A stretch of 64,000 nt of DNA. Source: an uncultured Poribacteria bacterium. Lineage in GTDB: Bacteria; Poribacteria; WGA-4E; WGA-3G. The position numbers and the translations under genes are program-made. Positions 52,781 to 61,905 of the stretch are shown here, in pieces. Within the stretch, counting starts at the first letter, position 1. Each line of letters begins with the position of its first letter. The stretch spans positions 1,122,481-1,186,480 of the forward strand of contig OY282383.1 of the NCBI GenBank assembly GCA_958295855.1, read 5' to 3'. The notes below the pieces were generated by a model. The model worked only from the letters and a program-made list of their open reading frames with translations. It ran no database searches and was not told the origin of the DNA.

Positions 52781-52871
52781 GGAAATTCCTTGACTTCCGA
52801 TCTGAATTTGTGCTAAAATACGGGATGATATTGAAGAAATTACTTTTTTAATTTTTTTTTTCGCAAAAAAG

Positions 52872-52900
52872 TTGACAAAATTGCAATCTTGTCATATACT
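52872..52900 (+). promoter_or_regulatory. Promoter upstream of a 58-codon frame
   Basis: TTGACA (52872-52877), 17 nt, TATACT (52895-52900), preceded by an A/T-rich tract. Confidence 0.65.
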
Positions 52901-52946
52901 TTATGTTAATCAGAATCAGAACGAGGATCTTACGAAGGTGACGACC

Positions 52947-53123
52947 ATGGAGCCAACACGCACGGATCTGAACATCGACAAAGCGATCGGTTTCCCCGCG
53001 ATGCAACTGAGTGGAGCCCCGCGCGGGGCTGCGCGTCCTTTCGCCGCTGAGACAGCATTGCGATATGGTGTTCACGCCTATGTCACCTCTGTTTACCATC
53101 AGTTAAATTCCCCCCCCGCATAA
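52947..53123 (+). CDS. Possible small protein (58 aa)
   Basis: ATG 52947 has GAAGGTG 6 nt upstream and lies 47 nt after a good promoter. The product is small and neutral (MEPTRTDLNIDKAIGFPAMQ...) with no hydrophobic helix; part of it (SGAPRGAARP) is encoded by a GC-rich palindrome (GCCCCGCGCGGGGC near 53016-53029). No family is recognised. It could be a real small gene or a leader interrupted by a repeat. Confidence 0.35.
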   Translation: MEPTRTDLNIDKAIGFPAMQLSGAPRGAARPFAAETALRYGVHAYVTSVYHQLNSPPA

Positions 53124-53491
53124 ATTACCGTTTTGTAACAATTCGTTACATATCTAACCTGACAGTGTCGGCGATTACTGTCGACCTGTCTTCGTCGCGC
53201 CCGCAGTACTTTCTCTGTTATCTCACGCAGAAAGGCGGGCGGGCTGTTTCTGTTGTCGCATCGGGGCTCGCTCGGTGCTTGTTATCCCTGCCAATTGTGT
53301 TGTTCCAAGTCGTGCACATTCCCATCGTAGGGGCGGGTCCCCGTGCCTGCCCGATATTTGTCCTACAGAATGACCGCATGGTGGCAGATGTTTTTGAGTC
53401 AATACTGTCTAACGCCTCTAATAGGTGTTATGCAAAAAGGCTCTGCCTAATGCTGAATTAGGCAACAAAACAATTTGAAAAGGAGTTTATT
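53124..53491. other. Intergenic region with palindromes, no supported gene
   Basis: An inverted repeat TGTAAC-AATTC-GTTACA at about 53135-53151 could be an operator. The stretch TAGGGGCGGGTCCCCGTGCC near 53327 is another member of the GC-rich intergenic repeats. A plus-strand frame 53165-53461 crosses these repeats without an SD. Confidence 0.45.
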
Positions 53492-53824
53492 ATGCCAATT
53501 TGCAGAGTAGTCCGAATCACATGCCATAAGCAAGAGGATTGGACTGGCCAAGATCATCCTTATATCACGATCAACGGGAAGCGCGTTTGGGGTCCGAAAG
53601 GTATGAGAGATGGACAAACGCGAGAGATTCAAAGCGATTACCAATTCCCCCGTCGTGCCAAGATAAGGCTGTATGAGCAGGACGATTACGAGCCCAATGA
53701 CTTTCTTGGTGAGCACGAGGTCACACGTGCGGATATCGGTAAAGGCGAACAGGAGTTCACTTTCGCGGAGGATGACGCGAACTATTCAATTTGGATAGAG
53801 GTGTTCGCTGCCCCTGGTCGCTAA
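53492..53824 (+). CDS. Small C2-like beta-sandwich protein
   Basis: 110 residues with a strong SD (AAAAGGAG, 7 nt). The sequence alternates short strands with Asp-rich loops (KIRLYEQDDYEPNDFLGEHEV, ending FTFAEDDANYSIWIEV), in the style of C2 domains that bind Ca2+ through Asp loops. An N-terminal Cys pair (CRVVRITCHKQEDW) is present. No signal peptide is present, so it is cytoplasmic unless exported by another route. No specific family is recognised. It is flanked by repeat-rich spacers on both sides and probably transcribed alone. Confidence 0.6.
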   Translation: MPICRVVRITCHKQEDWTGQDHPYITINGKRVWGPKGMRDGQTREIQSDYQFPRRAKIRLYEQDDYEPNDFLGEHEVTRADIGKGEQEFTFAEDDANYSIWIEVFAAPGR

Positions 53825-53839
53825 AAACATCCGCTAAAG

Positions 53840-54130
53840 TTGCTATAAACATACCGCCCTGACAGGGCTAAGAATCTCCCTACCCCCAGACACGATACGT
53901 GATCTGCGAGGGAGACCCAATCTTAGCACCGGCGTAATACGAAACGCGTTGTAAGACAAAGCCCCAGCGGGGCGGGATGTGTATAGCACCACGGTGCCCC
54001 AGAGCAATTAGCCCCAGCGGGGCGACATGTGTATCCATTGCAAAACAACGAAAGGACGAATAGGAGGATGCAGAATTCCAAAATCTGCGTCATCCGTATC
54101 ATCCTTCTAAGCCGTGATTCAGACAACTAC
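53840..54130. repeat. Short intergenic repeat cluster
   Basis: Contains GCTATAAACATACCGCCCTG (about 53843), the segment ACGATACGTGATCTGCGAGG (about 53891), and two AGCCCCAGCGGGGCG palindromes (about 53960 and 54011). The same units recur in the larger array at 55.9-56.8 kb. No gene is seen in 53825-54174. Confidence 0.8.
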
Positions 54131-54174
54131 CGAGCGGGCACGCAAACCCCGCTCACACAACAAGGAGAAATCCA

Positions 54175-55806
54175 ATGAAAAAACAAACGATTTTACTGTT
54201 AGTGCTTCTGCTAACATGTGCCTTATGGCTAACATCCGCAACCGCGGAAGAAGAGTGGGTACTCCAGAAAACACTTGAGTTCGGAGGTGTGGTCCGCAGT
54301 GTTGCCTTCCATCCCCAAGCAAACGTGCCTCAACTTGCTGTTGGCACCAACTACAACGACACTGACTACAACGTGGAGATCTATGATACCAACACCTTCA
54401 GTGTGCTGCACTATAGGGATTTTGGCAGAGACGCTGTCACATCGGTGTCATTCCGAAAAGGCTGGTATGACCTTGCTGTCGCGCATGACCGCAATCTGAG
54501 CATCTATGATTCGCTCAATGGTCATGTACTTAGTGAGCATAGGGATGTTGTTGCAGGTTGGATTAGGCAGATAGCCCACCGGCCTGATGGGAAGCGACTT
54601 GCTATTGCACCTGAGGGCAGCAGAATCCAGATATGGAACACGGATCATCAAGCCGGTGATCGTCGGCGTCTTCGCACCTTTAACATAGGACATCCCGATA
54701 CTGCTAGCGTGGCATGGAGTCCAAACGGGCAAAGACTCGCGAGTGGTGGCAGTGATGGCACCGTGCGTCTGTGGAACCCTGCCACTGGTGTCAACTTCGC
54801 CGTACTCCGTGGGCATACCGACTTTGTTAGAGCGGTAGCATGGAGTCCAAACGGACAGATGCTTGCAAGTGTAAGTGTTGGGGAGCCCTATATCATCTTG
54901 TGGGATATGAATACTCAGCGCGAAATCAGACGAATGAATTCTCCGGCGTGCCTTTCCGTCGCATGGAGCCCCGATGGCCAAACATTAGCTATTGGGCTTT
55001 CATCATGGACATTCCAGGGGCGTACATCATCCGGAATCGCTTTATATAACCCAAACACCGGGAGCCGCAAACACTCCTTGGTAAGACTCGGCAAGGGTCA
55101 TCTGTCTGTTGCCTTTCATCCGAACGGACGTTTGCTTGCGGGTGGGGATGACACCGGGACTGTCAGAATTTGGAAATTGATTACGGTTAATCGGTTAGAT
55201 GTCACTCAGGACGAGCGGGTTGATCTCAACGACCTCGTTGAAGTCGCGCGCAACTACGGCAAAACGGGTACGAACCGTGCAGATGTCAATGGCGATGGCA
55301 GAGTGGATATCAAAGACCTCACCGCCGTTGCCGAGGCGATCAACCCCAATTTCGCTGCGCCTGCCCTCGCGCAGCAGCTGCCCACACTTCCGTTCACTAC
55401 AGCGGAGGTGAGGGGATGGATTCGGGATGCCAAGCAGCAGGAGCTAGATGCACACGGCATTGCAGTGCTGGAGCAACTCTTGGCGGCACTCACGCAGGCA
55501 GAAACCCCGCCAGAAGAGACTGCACTATTGGTGAACTACCCCAATCCGTTCAACCCAGAGACGTGGATACCGTATCAGTTGGCAAAACCTGCCGAGGTCA
55601 CGGTGTCTATCCATTCTGCGGATGGCAAATTAGTTCGGACGTTGGCGTTGGGGCAGTTGCCTGCGGGTGTGTATCAGGATAAAAGTCGTGCTGCCTATTG
55701 GGATGGCACAAACGAGCAGGGCGAGGCTGTTGCGAGTGGTGTCTATTTCTATACGCTCAAAGCAGGCGAATTCTCTGCAACGAAGAAGATGTTGATACGG
55801 AAGTAA
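54175..55806 (+). CDS. Secreted WD40-repeat protein with dockerin repeats and FlgD/T9SS-like C-terminal domain
   Basis: 543 residues. A signal peptide (TILLLVLLLTCALWLTSATA) is followed by about seven WD40 blades (for example VAWSPNGQRLASGGSDGTVRLWNP). Next come two dockerin type I segments (DVTQDERVDLNDLVEVARN and DVNGDGRVDIKDLTAVAE, residues about 342-385). The C-terminal module reads NYPNPFNPETWIPYQL to GVYFYTLKAGEFSATKKMLI, a FlgD-Ig/T9SS type A sorting-like domain. The calcium-binding Asp pattern is intact. I infer an extracellular, surface-displayed scaffold protein. Expression depends on AAGGAG 7 nt before ATG. Dockerins also occur in the 11739 protein. Confidence 0.88.
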   Translation: MKKQTILLLVLLLTCALWLTSATAEEEWVLQKTLEFGGVVRSVAFHPQANVPQLAVGTNYNDTDYNVEIYDTNTFSVLHYRDFGRDAVTSVSFRKGWYDLAVAHDRNLSIYDSLNGHVLSEHRDVVAGWIRQIAHRPDGKRLAIAPEGSRIQIWNTDHQAGDRRRLRTFNIGHPDTASVAWSPNGQRLASGGSDGTVRLWNPATGVNFAVLRGHTDFVRAVAWSPNGQMLASVSVGEPYIILWDMNTQREIRRMNSPACLSVAWSPDGQTLAIGLSSWTFQGRTSSGIALYNPNTGSRKHSLVRLGKGHLSVAFHPNGRLLAGGDDTGTVRIWKLITVNRLDVTQDERVDLNDLVEVARNYGKTGTNRADVNGDGRVDIKDLTAVAEAINPNFAAPALAQQLPTLPFTTAEVRGWIRDAKQQELDAHGIAVLEQLLAALTQAETPPEETALLVNYPNPFNPETWIPYQLAKPAEVTVSIHSADGKLVRTLALGQLPAGVYQDKSRAAYWDGTNEQGEAVASGVYFYTLKAGEFSATKKMLIRK

Positions 55807-55809
55807 GTC

Positions 55810-56790
55810 GCTGCTTGTAGGCGCGCTTTGATGAGGGTTAAGAATTTAATAGAGTCATGTAGGGGCTCATTGTCGGAACCAGGATTTGCAGGATTAGGGG
55901 ATGACGAGGATTATAGGCTGTCCCTGATTGCCAACTGTACCTGACAGCATTACCGATTTATTTTCTGAAACCTCATCCACGCGCGCTTACACTTCTATAA
56001 ACAGGCAGGTCCTACGGACCAAAGCCGAAGACCGTTCCCACCCTCGGATGTTGCCGTTTGTAACAATCGCCGCTTTATCCGCGTTAATCCCCTAATCCGT
56101 GATAATCCGCGATTCAGACAAACGCGGATGGAAACCATAAACATATCGCCCTTACAGGGCTTGAAATTGGGTGGGGCCACGCGGTGCTATAAACATACCG
56201 CCCTTACAGGGCTAAGAGTATGTACTCGCCTACCCCAGATACTACGCGTGAGCCGCGACAAAGGCACGACCCGAGCAGGGGCGCAATATAAAAAAGCCCC
56301 AGCGGGGCGAAAGGTGTATAGTTTCCGCGGCACCCCAGAAAACTTAGCCCCAGCGGGGCGACATGTGTATCCATTGCAAAACAACGGATGGATGCATAAG
56401 GGAACACTGAATTCCAAAATCCGCGTTAATCCCCTAATCCGTGATAATCCGCGATTCAGACAAACACGGGCGGAAACCATAAACATACCGCCCTGATAGG
56501 GAAACCTGAAATTGGGTGGGGCCACGCGGTGCTATAAACATACCGCCCTTACAGGGCTAAGAATCTCCCTACCCCCAGACACGATACGTGATCTGCGAGG
56601 GAGACCTAATCTTAGCACAAACGCGTTGTAGGACAAAGCCCCAGCGGGGCGAAAGGTGTATAGTTTCCGCGGCACCCCAGAGCAATTAGCTCCAGCGGGG
56701 CGAAATGTGTATCCATTGCAAAACAACGGATGGATGCATAAGGGAACACTGAATTCCAAAATCCGCGCAATCCGTGTCATCCTTAGGGTA
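55810..56790. repeat. Intergenic repeat array (about 1 kb)
   Basis: Interleaved copies of at least three units: ATAAACATACCGCCCTTACA then GGGCT (near 56138, 56190, 56481 and 56533), AAAGCCCCAGCGGGGCGAAA (near 56303, 56347, 56637 and 56690, with variants) and CCTAATCCGTGATAATCCGC (near 56089 and 56431). A segment of about 345 bp (from the ATAAACATACC unit through the GGATGGATGCATAAGGGAAC tail) is repeated imperfectly, giving a tandem layout. The repeats are palindromic and not separated by unique spacers of equal length, so this is not a CRISPR. Several minus-strand frames here are repeat artefacts. No gene was found. Confidence 0.85.
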
Positions 56791-56798
56791 AGTTCTCA

Positions 56799-57014
56799 TC
56801 AAGCAACACTCGCATAGGTGAACTCCAGCACCATCTTCAGATAAGCAACCGCCTGCTCACGCGACACGGTTGGGAAATCAGCGAGGAACACATCAAGCGA
56901 ATCGCCCTCGACAAGGTGCTGAATCAGGCTTTCAACTGGCACGCGGGTGCCCGCAAAAACCAAGGCACCGCTCATGACGCGTGCATCTTGGGAGATAATT
57001 TGTTCTTTTTTCAT
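56799..57014 (-). CDS. DUF433 family protein (VapB-like antitoxin type), orphan
   Basis: 71 residues from ATG 57014, preceded by GAGGAAAA. The signature MSGALVFAGTRVPVESLIQH, then EGDSLDVFLADFPTVSREQA, is the DUF433 pattern. DUF433 proteins are small helix-turn-helix-like proteins, usually followed by a DUF5615 PIN-like toxin gene. Here the region downstream of its stop is the repeat array, so no partner is present: an orphan antitoxin or a remnant of a pair. The stop is followed within 10 nt by repeat sequence. It lies 31 nt from the end of the large membrane protein gene upstream. Confidence 0.85.
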   Translation of the reverse strand: MKKEQIISQDARVMSGALVFAGTRVPVESLIQHLVEGDSLDVFLADFPTVSREQAVAYLKMVLEFTYASVA

Positions 57015-57045
57015 GGCGCGAGTTTTCCTCAGATGCGACAAAAAT

Positions 57046-58977
57046 TCAAATCCAACTATACACCGCTGAACGCAGCACGAGACTCAACAAGGGCCAGAAA
57101 CACCCCATCAATGCCTCACCTAACACCAATCCGATGAAAAACGGCACCGCCCGCCGATAGGCGTTGATACCCCCATGCCGCAAGATGAGCCACTTCGCAA
57201 CCATCGCAAGGAATAGCGGAAACCAAATCACATCTGTCGTCCCAGGGGCAACGCCGATGACATAACCTGCTGGATGCAGCGGACACCACACAAAGCGCGA
57301 ACGCAAAAACATGAGGCCTAAATTCGCCGCAAAGGTTAACCCTAACACCGAGGTCGCCAGCCAATCTGTCGGTTTCGGACTCACCAACCACGATGAGAGG
57401 AAGTTATACGTATCCGCACCCCCAGCATGGATCTGCTCCGAACCCGCGGCAACCCCCTCCTTGTAAATCGCGTACGGATAGAGAATTAGGCTGGATAGGA
57501 TGCCGACGAGGCTCGCAATAACTAACACCACAAACATCGTGCGGTTTCGGATGCCTGTCCGCTCTGCAAGTTTGAATGCCTCGAGCTGATCTGGCATCGG
57601 ATGCGTGCGAAAGGAGGCGTAGCTCGCCCCACTCAGCCAATTCATCAGCGAGAGCATTGTCAGGTTGCCTGCCCGGAGTCGCCGCGTACCGAGCAGCGAA
57701 ATTATCATATATTGCGGGGTCAAATAGCCGATGGCGTGGATGGGTGGCCCGAGTTCCGCCCGCATCCGGGTTAAACCGACTACAATCAGCAGATAGATGC
57801 CAATGAAGATGGCAAACGCCCAGAGCGTCATGCCACTCCGAATACAGAAAATCGCCAGCAATAGTAAACAGGCAGCTAAGGTTATCACAGCACTGCGGTG
57901 CGAAAGTGCCTCCGTTTGCGACGCGGCGCGCTCGGGCCGAATCACCTGTGACAGTACGGCTGCAAAATGTTTTCGCGCATGCCAACACGCAATAGCGAGG
58001 AGCGCGAGCAATGCCCCGGCACCTTGTTCTCCCAAAAATGGGTAACCCTGCAAAGTTGACACACCTACCATGCTGCCAAATAGCAGCTGCACCTTCTTCA
58101 GCAGATAGAAAAAGGTGCATGAAAAGGCTAAGTCCAGCGGCAAAATAAACGAGAAGCCTATGAGGTAGGGGTGAAATCTCAGCGGCGTGCTACCCATTGC
58201 ACTCCACGGTTTCTGCGTAAAATAGATATTGAGGTTATATTTCCTGACAGGAATCTCCGGTAGTACAGGAAAGAAGAACTGCAACCCGTTGAGCAGGTTT
58301 ATCCCCATCGCTATTCCGAAGCCGAACCAGAGCAGCCGATTTCCGAAGATACGGCGGTTGGTGGTAATCTCAAGCGGAATTTGGATAATCGGATACGCGA
58401 GTTTTTCGTTTTCTATCCACTGCTTCCGGACGAGTGAAGTCAAACATAAGAAAATCATCATCAACAGGAAGATAACCACCGACCAGGAGAGGATGGGCAC
58501 AATCCAAAACTGGACATAGCCTTCTGTAAAAAAGTTCACCTTTCCTTCATAGAAATCGTTGACTGTTTTCGGGTCTTTCACCACGAGCCATTGGGGCAGG
58601 TGGTGGAAAAGCAGTGCTTCCCAATCGTTTTCTGGGGTAGCGAATCGAAAGGCATAAGGGATGAGCCCCATCAAGCGCGGGATGCAATCGTGCCCCGAAA
58701 AAGCACTGCCGACAGCCAGCATCGCGTAAACCACAAGTAAATCGTGTTGCTGTAGCGCGGCGCGAGGAAAGGTACGCCGCACGCCCAGGTTCAGCATGGT
58801 GATAGCCAAAATGCCGAACATGACATTCACGGACATCGCAACCGTCGTCAGATGCGCTGTGTGCCAAATCATCTCCACGTACGCTATCCAATAACTGTTG
58901 CCAATAATCAAGAAAGTGCCAATCAACACGGCCCGTTTTGCAATAGGGCGTGAGGGGTGTAAGTTGGTATTGTGCAT
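57046..58977 (-). CDS. Large polytopic membrane protein (DUF6785/DUF6784-like)
   Basis: 643 residues with about 13-15 predicted transmembrane segments (for example AVLIGTFLIIGNSYWIAYV, VVIFLLMMIFLCLTSLV, AVITLAACLLLLAIFCI). Between helices lie polar loops such as RRTFPRAALQQHDLLVVYAMLAV and the RAELGPPIHAIGYLTP motif. It resembles the large DUF6785-type proteins common in Planctomycetes, Poribacteria and Verrucomicrobia, related to OPT-like permeases. A transport role is inferred from topology only. No strong SD is seen before ATG 58977. The 260-nt gap to dnaN contains the divergent dnaN promoter and an A/T-rich tract with no other gene. Confidence 0.75.
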   Translation of the reverse strand: MHNTNLHPSRPIAKRAVLIGTFLIIGNSYWIAYVEMIWHTAHLTTVAMSVNVMFGILAITMLNLGVRRTFPRAALQQHDLLVVYAMLAVGSAFSGHDCIPRLMGLIPYAFRFATPENDWEALLFHHLPQWLVVKDPKTVNDFYEGKVNFFTEGYVQFWIVPILSWSVVIFLLMMIFLCLTSLVRKQWIENEKLAYPIIQIPLEITTNRRIFGNRLLWFGFGIAMGINLLNGLQFFFPVLPEIPVRKYNLNIYFTQKPWSAMGSTPLRFHPYLIGFSFILPLDLAFSCTFFYLLKKVQLLFGSMVGVSTLQGYPFLGEQGAGALLALLAIACWHARKHFAAVLSQVIRPERAASQTEALSHRSAVITLAACLLLLAIFCIRSGMTLWAFAIFIGIYLLIVVGLTRMRAELGPPIHAIGYLTPQYMIISLLGTRRLRAGNLTMLSLMNWLSGASYASFRTHPMPDQLEAFKLAERTGIRNRTMFVVLVIASLVGILSSLILYPYAIYKEGVAAGSEQIHAGGADTYNFLSSWLVSPKPTDWLATSVLGLTFAANLGLMFLRSRFVWCPLHPAGYVIGVAPGTTDVIWFPLFLAMVAKWLILRHGGINAYRRAVPFFIGLVLGEALMGCFWPLLSLVLRSAVYSWI

Positions 58978-59165
58978 TTTTTCTGGAAGGGCGATAAAAA
59001 CGCTTGCGCGAGCCGCATACGCTATGCGAAAATTTTGATTGTTATGTCTTGTACAATATGGTATACTAATTAAGAGAAGTCTGTCAAGATTAGAATTTTC
59101 AGGGCGATTTGGTTTTCTGTTTTCTGCCGAATGCCATCATGATATCACTATAAGTTAAAATAGAC

Positions 59166-59194
59166 TTGACTCTCATGTATTTTTGTCGTATAAT
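59166..59194 (+). promoter_or_regulatory. Promoter of dnaN
   Basis: TTGACT (59166-59171), 17 nt, TATAAT (59189-59194), giving a leader of about 35 nt to the SD AGGAGAT and ATG 59238. Confidence 0.8.
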
Positions 59195-59237
59195 TTAACA
59201 TGATTCATCCCCATTGGAATATATAGGAGATCTTGCA

Positions 59238-60341
59238 ATGGAATTAACTTTTGAAAAAGACGACCTCTTGGAATCCCTGCAGGTGCTACAGGGCGTTGCA
59301 AGTGGCCGCAACACTTTACCTATCCTTTCAAATGTCCTCATCCACGCCGAAGATGGAACTATCGAGTGTGTCGCCACGGATCTGGAAGTCGGCATCAGAA
59401 TTAAGGTGGAAGGGATTATTAAGGAAGAGGGTGCCATCACCGTCTCCGCGAAAAAATTAGCAGACATCGTCAAAGAATTGCCTGCGGGCCAAACGATAGA
59501 GATGGTTACCACCGCAAACGACCGGGTTGAAATTACTTGCGGGGACGGCGTTTACAAAATCATCGGGCTCTCTGATGAAGAGTTCCCACAACTGCCTTCT
59601 GTCAACGGTGCCGCGCTGAAAATGGATGGAGGTGCCCTGCGCGCTGTACTACAGAGAACGGAATTTGCTGCCTCCACAGAGGAAGTCCGATACTTCTTAA
59701 ACGGGCTCTATTTTAATTGCCTCGAGGACAGAACTGAGGTTGTCGCCACTGATAGCCACCGCCTCGCGCTCGCCAGTTGCGAACCGCTCAACTTGCCTGA
59801 GGATGTCAATGGGTTTATCGTGCCGCTCAAAGCTGTCAGAGAGATTACCCGTACCTTCGCAAACTCCCCAGAGGTGAACATCTCCATTTTTGAGAATCAA
59901 ATTCTGTTTGCCGATGAGCACGCTACCTTGACAACGCGTCTGGTAGAGGGGGAGTATCCAAAGTATGAGAAAATAATTCCGGAATCCCTTGATGGGCGTG
60001 CGGTTGTTTCCAAAGATTCGATTCTGGGTGCAACGCGGCGGGTTCAATTGCTGTCAAATCCGAAGAACTTTTCGGTCTGTTTAGAGATCGATTCGCAGCA
60101 GATTCGGGTTTCAGCGAAGACACCGGAGCTTGGAGAGGCACATGAGACGCTCAATGTGGAGTCCAGCACGGGTAGCGTGCGGATCGGTTTCGATGCGCGC
60201 TTGTTGATAGATGCGCTGTCCCACATTGAAACGGAGTCGCTCGCAATTGAGTTTTCTGGTGGGGTAAACCCCGTGGTTGTGAAACCGATTGGTGAGGAAG
60301 GGCATATTTGTCTTATCATGCCGATGCGCTTAGAACCTTAA
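59238..60341 (+). CDS. dnaN: DNA polymerase III beta subunit (sliding clamp)
   Basis: 367 residues from ATG 59238 (AGGAGAT 7 nt upstream; a start 8 codons earlier lacks an SD). The sequence opens MELTFEKDDLLESLQVLQGV and carries RNTLPILSNVLI, the VSAKKLADIVKELP strand and ATDSHRLALA (hallmark of the second domain), ending ICLIMPMRLEP as in other clamps. The clamp encircles DNA and tethers polymerase III. It stands alone here, without dnaA, recF or gyrB, so chromosomal origin context cannot be inferred. A rho-independent terminator follows at 60421. Confidence 0.95.
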   Translation: MELTFEKDDLLESLQVLQGVASGRNTLPILSNVLIHAEDGTIECVATDLEVGIRIKVEGIIKEEGAITVSAKKLADIVKELPAGQTIEMVTTANDRVEITCGDGVYKIIGLSDEEFPQLPSVNGAALKMDGGALRAVLQRTEFAASTEEVRYFLNGLYFNCLEDRTEVVATDSHRLALASCEPLNLPEDVNGFIVPLKAVREITRTFANSPEVNISIFENQILFADEHATLTTRLVEGEYPKYEKIIPESLDGRAVVSKDSILGATRRVQLLSNPKNFSVCLEIDSQQIRVSAKTPELGEAHETLNVESSTGSVRIGFDARLLIDALSHIETESLAIEFSGGVNPVVVKPIGEEGHICLIMPMRLEP

Positions 60342-60420
60342 ACCTGCCTTTGCATGCCCAGCTCTCCTGTCAGCGGCGCGGCATGTGAGTCATCAAACCC
60401 ATTTGGTATTATACCTATCA

Positions 60421-60455
60421 GGGCGGAGTACCATCTCCGCCCGTTTCCGTTTTTT
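60421..60455 (+). terminator. Rho-independent terminator of dnaN
   Basis: GGGCGGAG (60421-60428) pairs with CTCCGCCC (60435-60442), then GTTTCCGTTTTTT. The stem is GC-rich and the T-run correctly placed. Confidence 0.85.
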
Positions 60456-60518
60456 CGCCCTGTCTGAAATAGCATGCCCTTCTAATCCAAAATTATTAAC
60501 AAAAAGTTAAAAATATAG

Positions 60519-60547
60519 TTGATTTTTATATCTTTTTGTTGTATAAT
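60519..60547 (+). promoter_or_regulatory. Promoter of the 64-codon gene
   Basis: TTGATT (60519-60524), 17 nt, TATAAT (60542-60547). The surrounding DNA is strongly A/T-rich (60480-60560). Confidence 0.75.
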
Positions 60548-60598
60548 ATAATTGAAGGTGAAACCTTCTCTGAAAAAAACACTGAATAGAGGTGCAAA

Positions 60599-60793
60599 AT
60601 GATAAAGGCATGTACTACAGACAGGAAGAATTTTCCCGTGGGTGCGCTTACAAAACGTCCATGCGGTTGGAAGCGTTCGCTACACAACGATGCCCGCTTG
60701 GCAAGGGCTATTGTTGGCTATATTGAGATGAATTTCAGGCAGGTTGGCACTCGTATCACAACAGGTGTAAGCCATAAAAAAGTTGCTCGTTAG
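60599..60793 (+). CDS. Small basic protein of unknown function
   Basis: 64 residues with an independent near-consensus promoter and SD AGAGGTG 5 nt before ATG 60599. The product is basic (many Lys and Arg: DRKNFPVGALTKRPCGWKRS, ARLARAIVGYIEMNFRQVG) with no signal peptide or transmembrane segment. A small nucleic-acid-binding or ribosome-associated protein would fit the charge, but nothing is recognised. The 170-nt gap after it contains only GC-rich repeats (GCGCGCTTTTCCAAGCGCGC near 60852). Confidence 0.6.
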   Translation: MIKACTTDRKNFPVGALTKRPCGWKRSLHNDARLARAIVGYIEMNFRQVGTRITTGVSHKKVAR

Positions 60794-60963
60794 TCACTTG
60801 CAACTTGGCGGCAAACTTGCGATACATTCGTCTTTAGGGCAGAAGCAGCACGCGCTTTTCCAAGCGCGCCTAGCGAATAGTGCGAAGGCTGTTCCCGGCT
60901 CGGAGTGGCGCAATTTATTGCACATTGGGATGCACAATAAATTGTGCTACTACCGCCTACAAC

Positions 60964-61881
60964 TTAACCGATTTCTGTTCCCGACATCTGCTCCAATGCC
61001 AACATGAGGGCTTGGGTGCCGAGGCGGCCATGTCCTTGTGCTTTCACCGCTGTGTAAAGCTGATGCACTAACGCGAGCCCGGGGAGGCTCAGATTCATCT
61101 TGCGTGCTTCGTCCAAAGCGATGCTCATATCTTTGATGAAGTGCTCTACGAAGAAGCCCGGGTCAAAGTCTCGTTTGAGGAGGCGTGGTGCCAAGTTATC
61201 CAGCGACCAGCAGGCGGCTGCGCCGCCACTAATTGATGACAGCATCGTCTCCAAATCCAGCCCGGCTTTATGGCCGTAAATCAAGCCTTCACAGACACCA
61301 ATCATCGTTCCAGAAATAGTGATTTGATTGCACATTTTGGTATGCTGCCCTGCGCCTGCGCCCCCTTGGTGGACGATGTTTTTTCCCATCGCCGAAAAGA
61401 GCGGCATCACAGCTTGCACAGCCTCGGTATCACCACCTACCATGATGGAAAGGCGTGCTTCTCGCGCACCGACATCCCCACCTGAAACAGGCGCATCAAC
61501 AGAAGCGACTTCCTGCGCCTGTGCCTCGGCATAGATGTCTTGCGCGAGGGAGGGCTCAGTCGTTGTCATATCAACGATAATGCTGCCCGGTTTTGCGCCC
61601 TTTAAGATACCGCTTTCGCCGAGGCAGACCGCCCGCACATCAGGTGGAAACCCGACAATCGTAAAAACGACATCGGAAGCCGCAGCAACGGCACTCGGCG
61701 AATCAGCCCACGCTGCGCCTGCATCGATAAGCGGCTGCGCCTTCGATTTCGTGCGGTTATAGACAGTCATTCCATAGCCTAAGTCCATCAGGTGTTGACA
61801 CATCCAACGTCCCATGACACCGGTGCCAATCCACCCCAGTTTTGTTGTTGCAGGTTCAATTTTCTTAAACGTGGTTTCCAT
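60964..61881 (-). CDS. Beta-hydroxyacid dehydrogenase (3-hydroxyisobutyrate / tartronate-semialdehyde reductase family)
   Basis: 305 residues. The Rossmann motif is [12 protein letters not shown] (GxGxMG), followed by [11 protein letters not shown], and TDxP-like regions. The substrate-binding [16 protein letters not shown] motif and the catalytic Lys in [13 protein letters not shown] are present. Members reduce 2-hydroxy-3-oxopropionate or oxidise 3-hydroxyisobutyrate with NAD(P). The exact substrate is undecided. It lies 24 nt downstream of the flippase-like gene on the same strand and may form an operon with it. Start ATG 61881 with AGGAGA upstream. Confidence 0.9.
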   Translation of the reverse strand: METTFKKIEPATTKLGWIGTGVMGRWMCQHLMDLGYGMTVYNRTKSKAQPLIDAGAAWADSPSAVAAASDVVFTIVGFPPDVRAVCLGESGILKGAKPGSIIVDMTTTEPSLAQDIYAEAQAQEVASVDAPVSGGDVGAREARLSIMVGGDTEAVQAVMPLFSAMGKNIVHQGGAGAGQHTKMCNQITISGTMIGVCEGLIYGHKAGLDLETMLSSISGGAAACWSLDNLAPRLLKRDFDPGFFVEHFIKDMSIALDEARKMNLSLPGLALVHQLYTAVKAQGHGRLGTQALMLALEQMSGTEIG

Positions 61882-61905
61882 AATTCTCCTTTCGGACGTA
61901 GCGTC

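Noticed and set aside
53165..53461. 98-codon frame as a gene
   Set aside because: No SD, runs through known intergenic repeat sequence, no domain signal.
55810..56790. CRISPR array
   Set aside because: Repeats are of several kinds, palindromic and unevenly spaced, with no unique spacers of constant length and no cas genes.
57404..58120. 238-codon minus-strand frame in another phase
   Set aside because: Overlaps the membrane-protein gene in a shifted frame; composition (many Cys, His and Arg) is not protein-like.
59238..60341. Chromosomal origin near dnaN
   Set aside because: No dnaA, recF or gyrB beside it and no cluster of DnaA boxes noticed in the flanking gaps.
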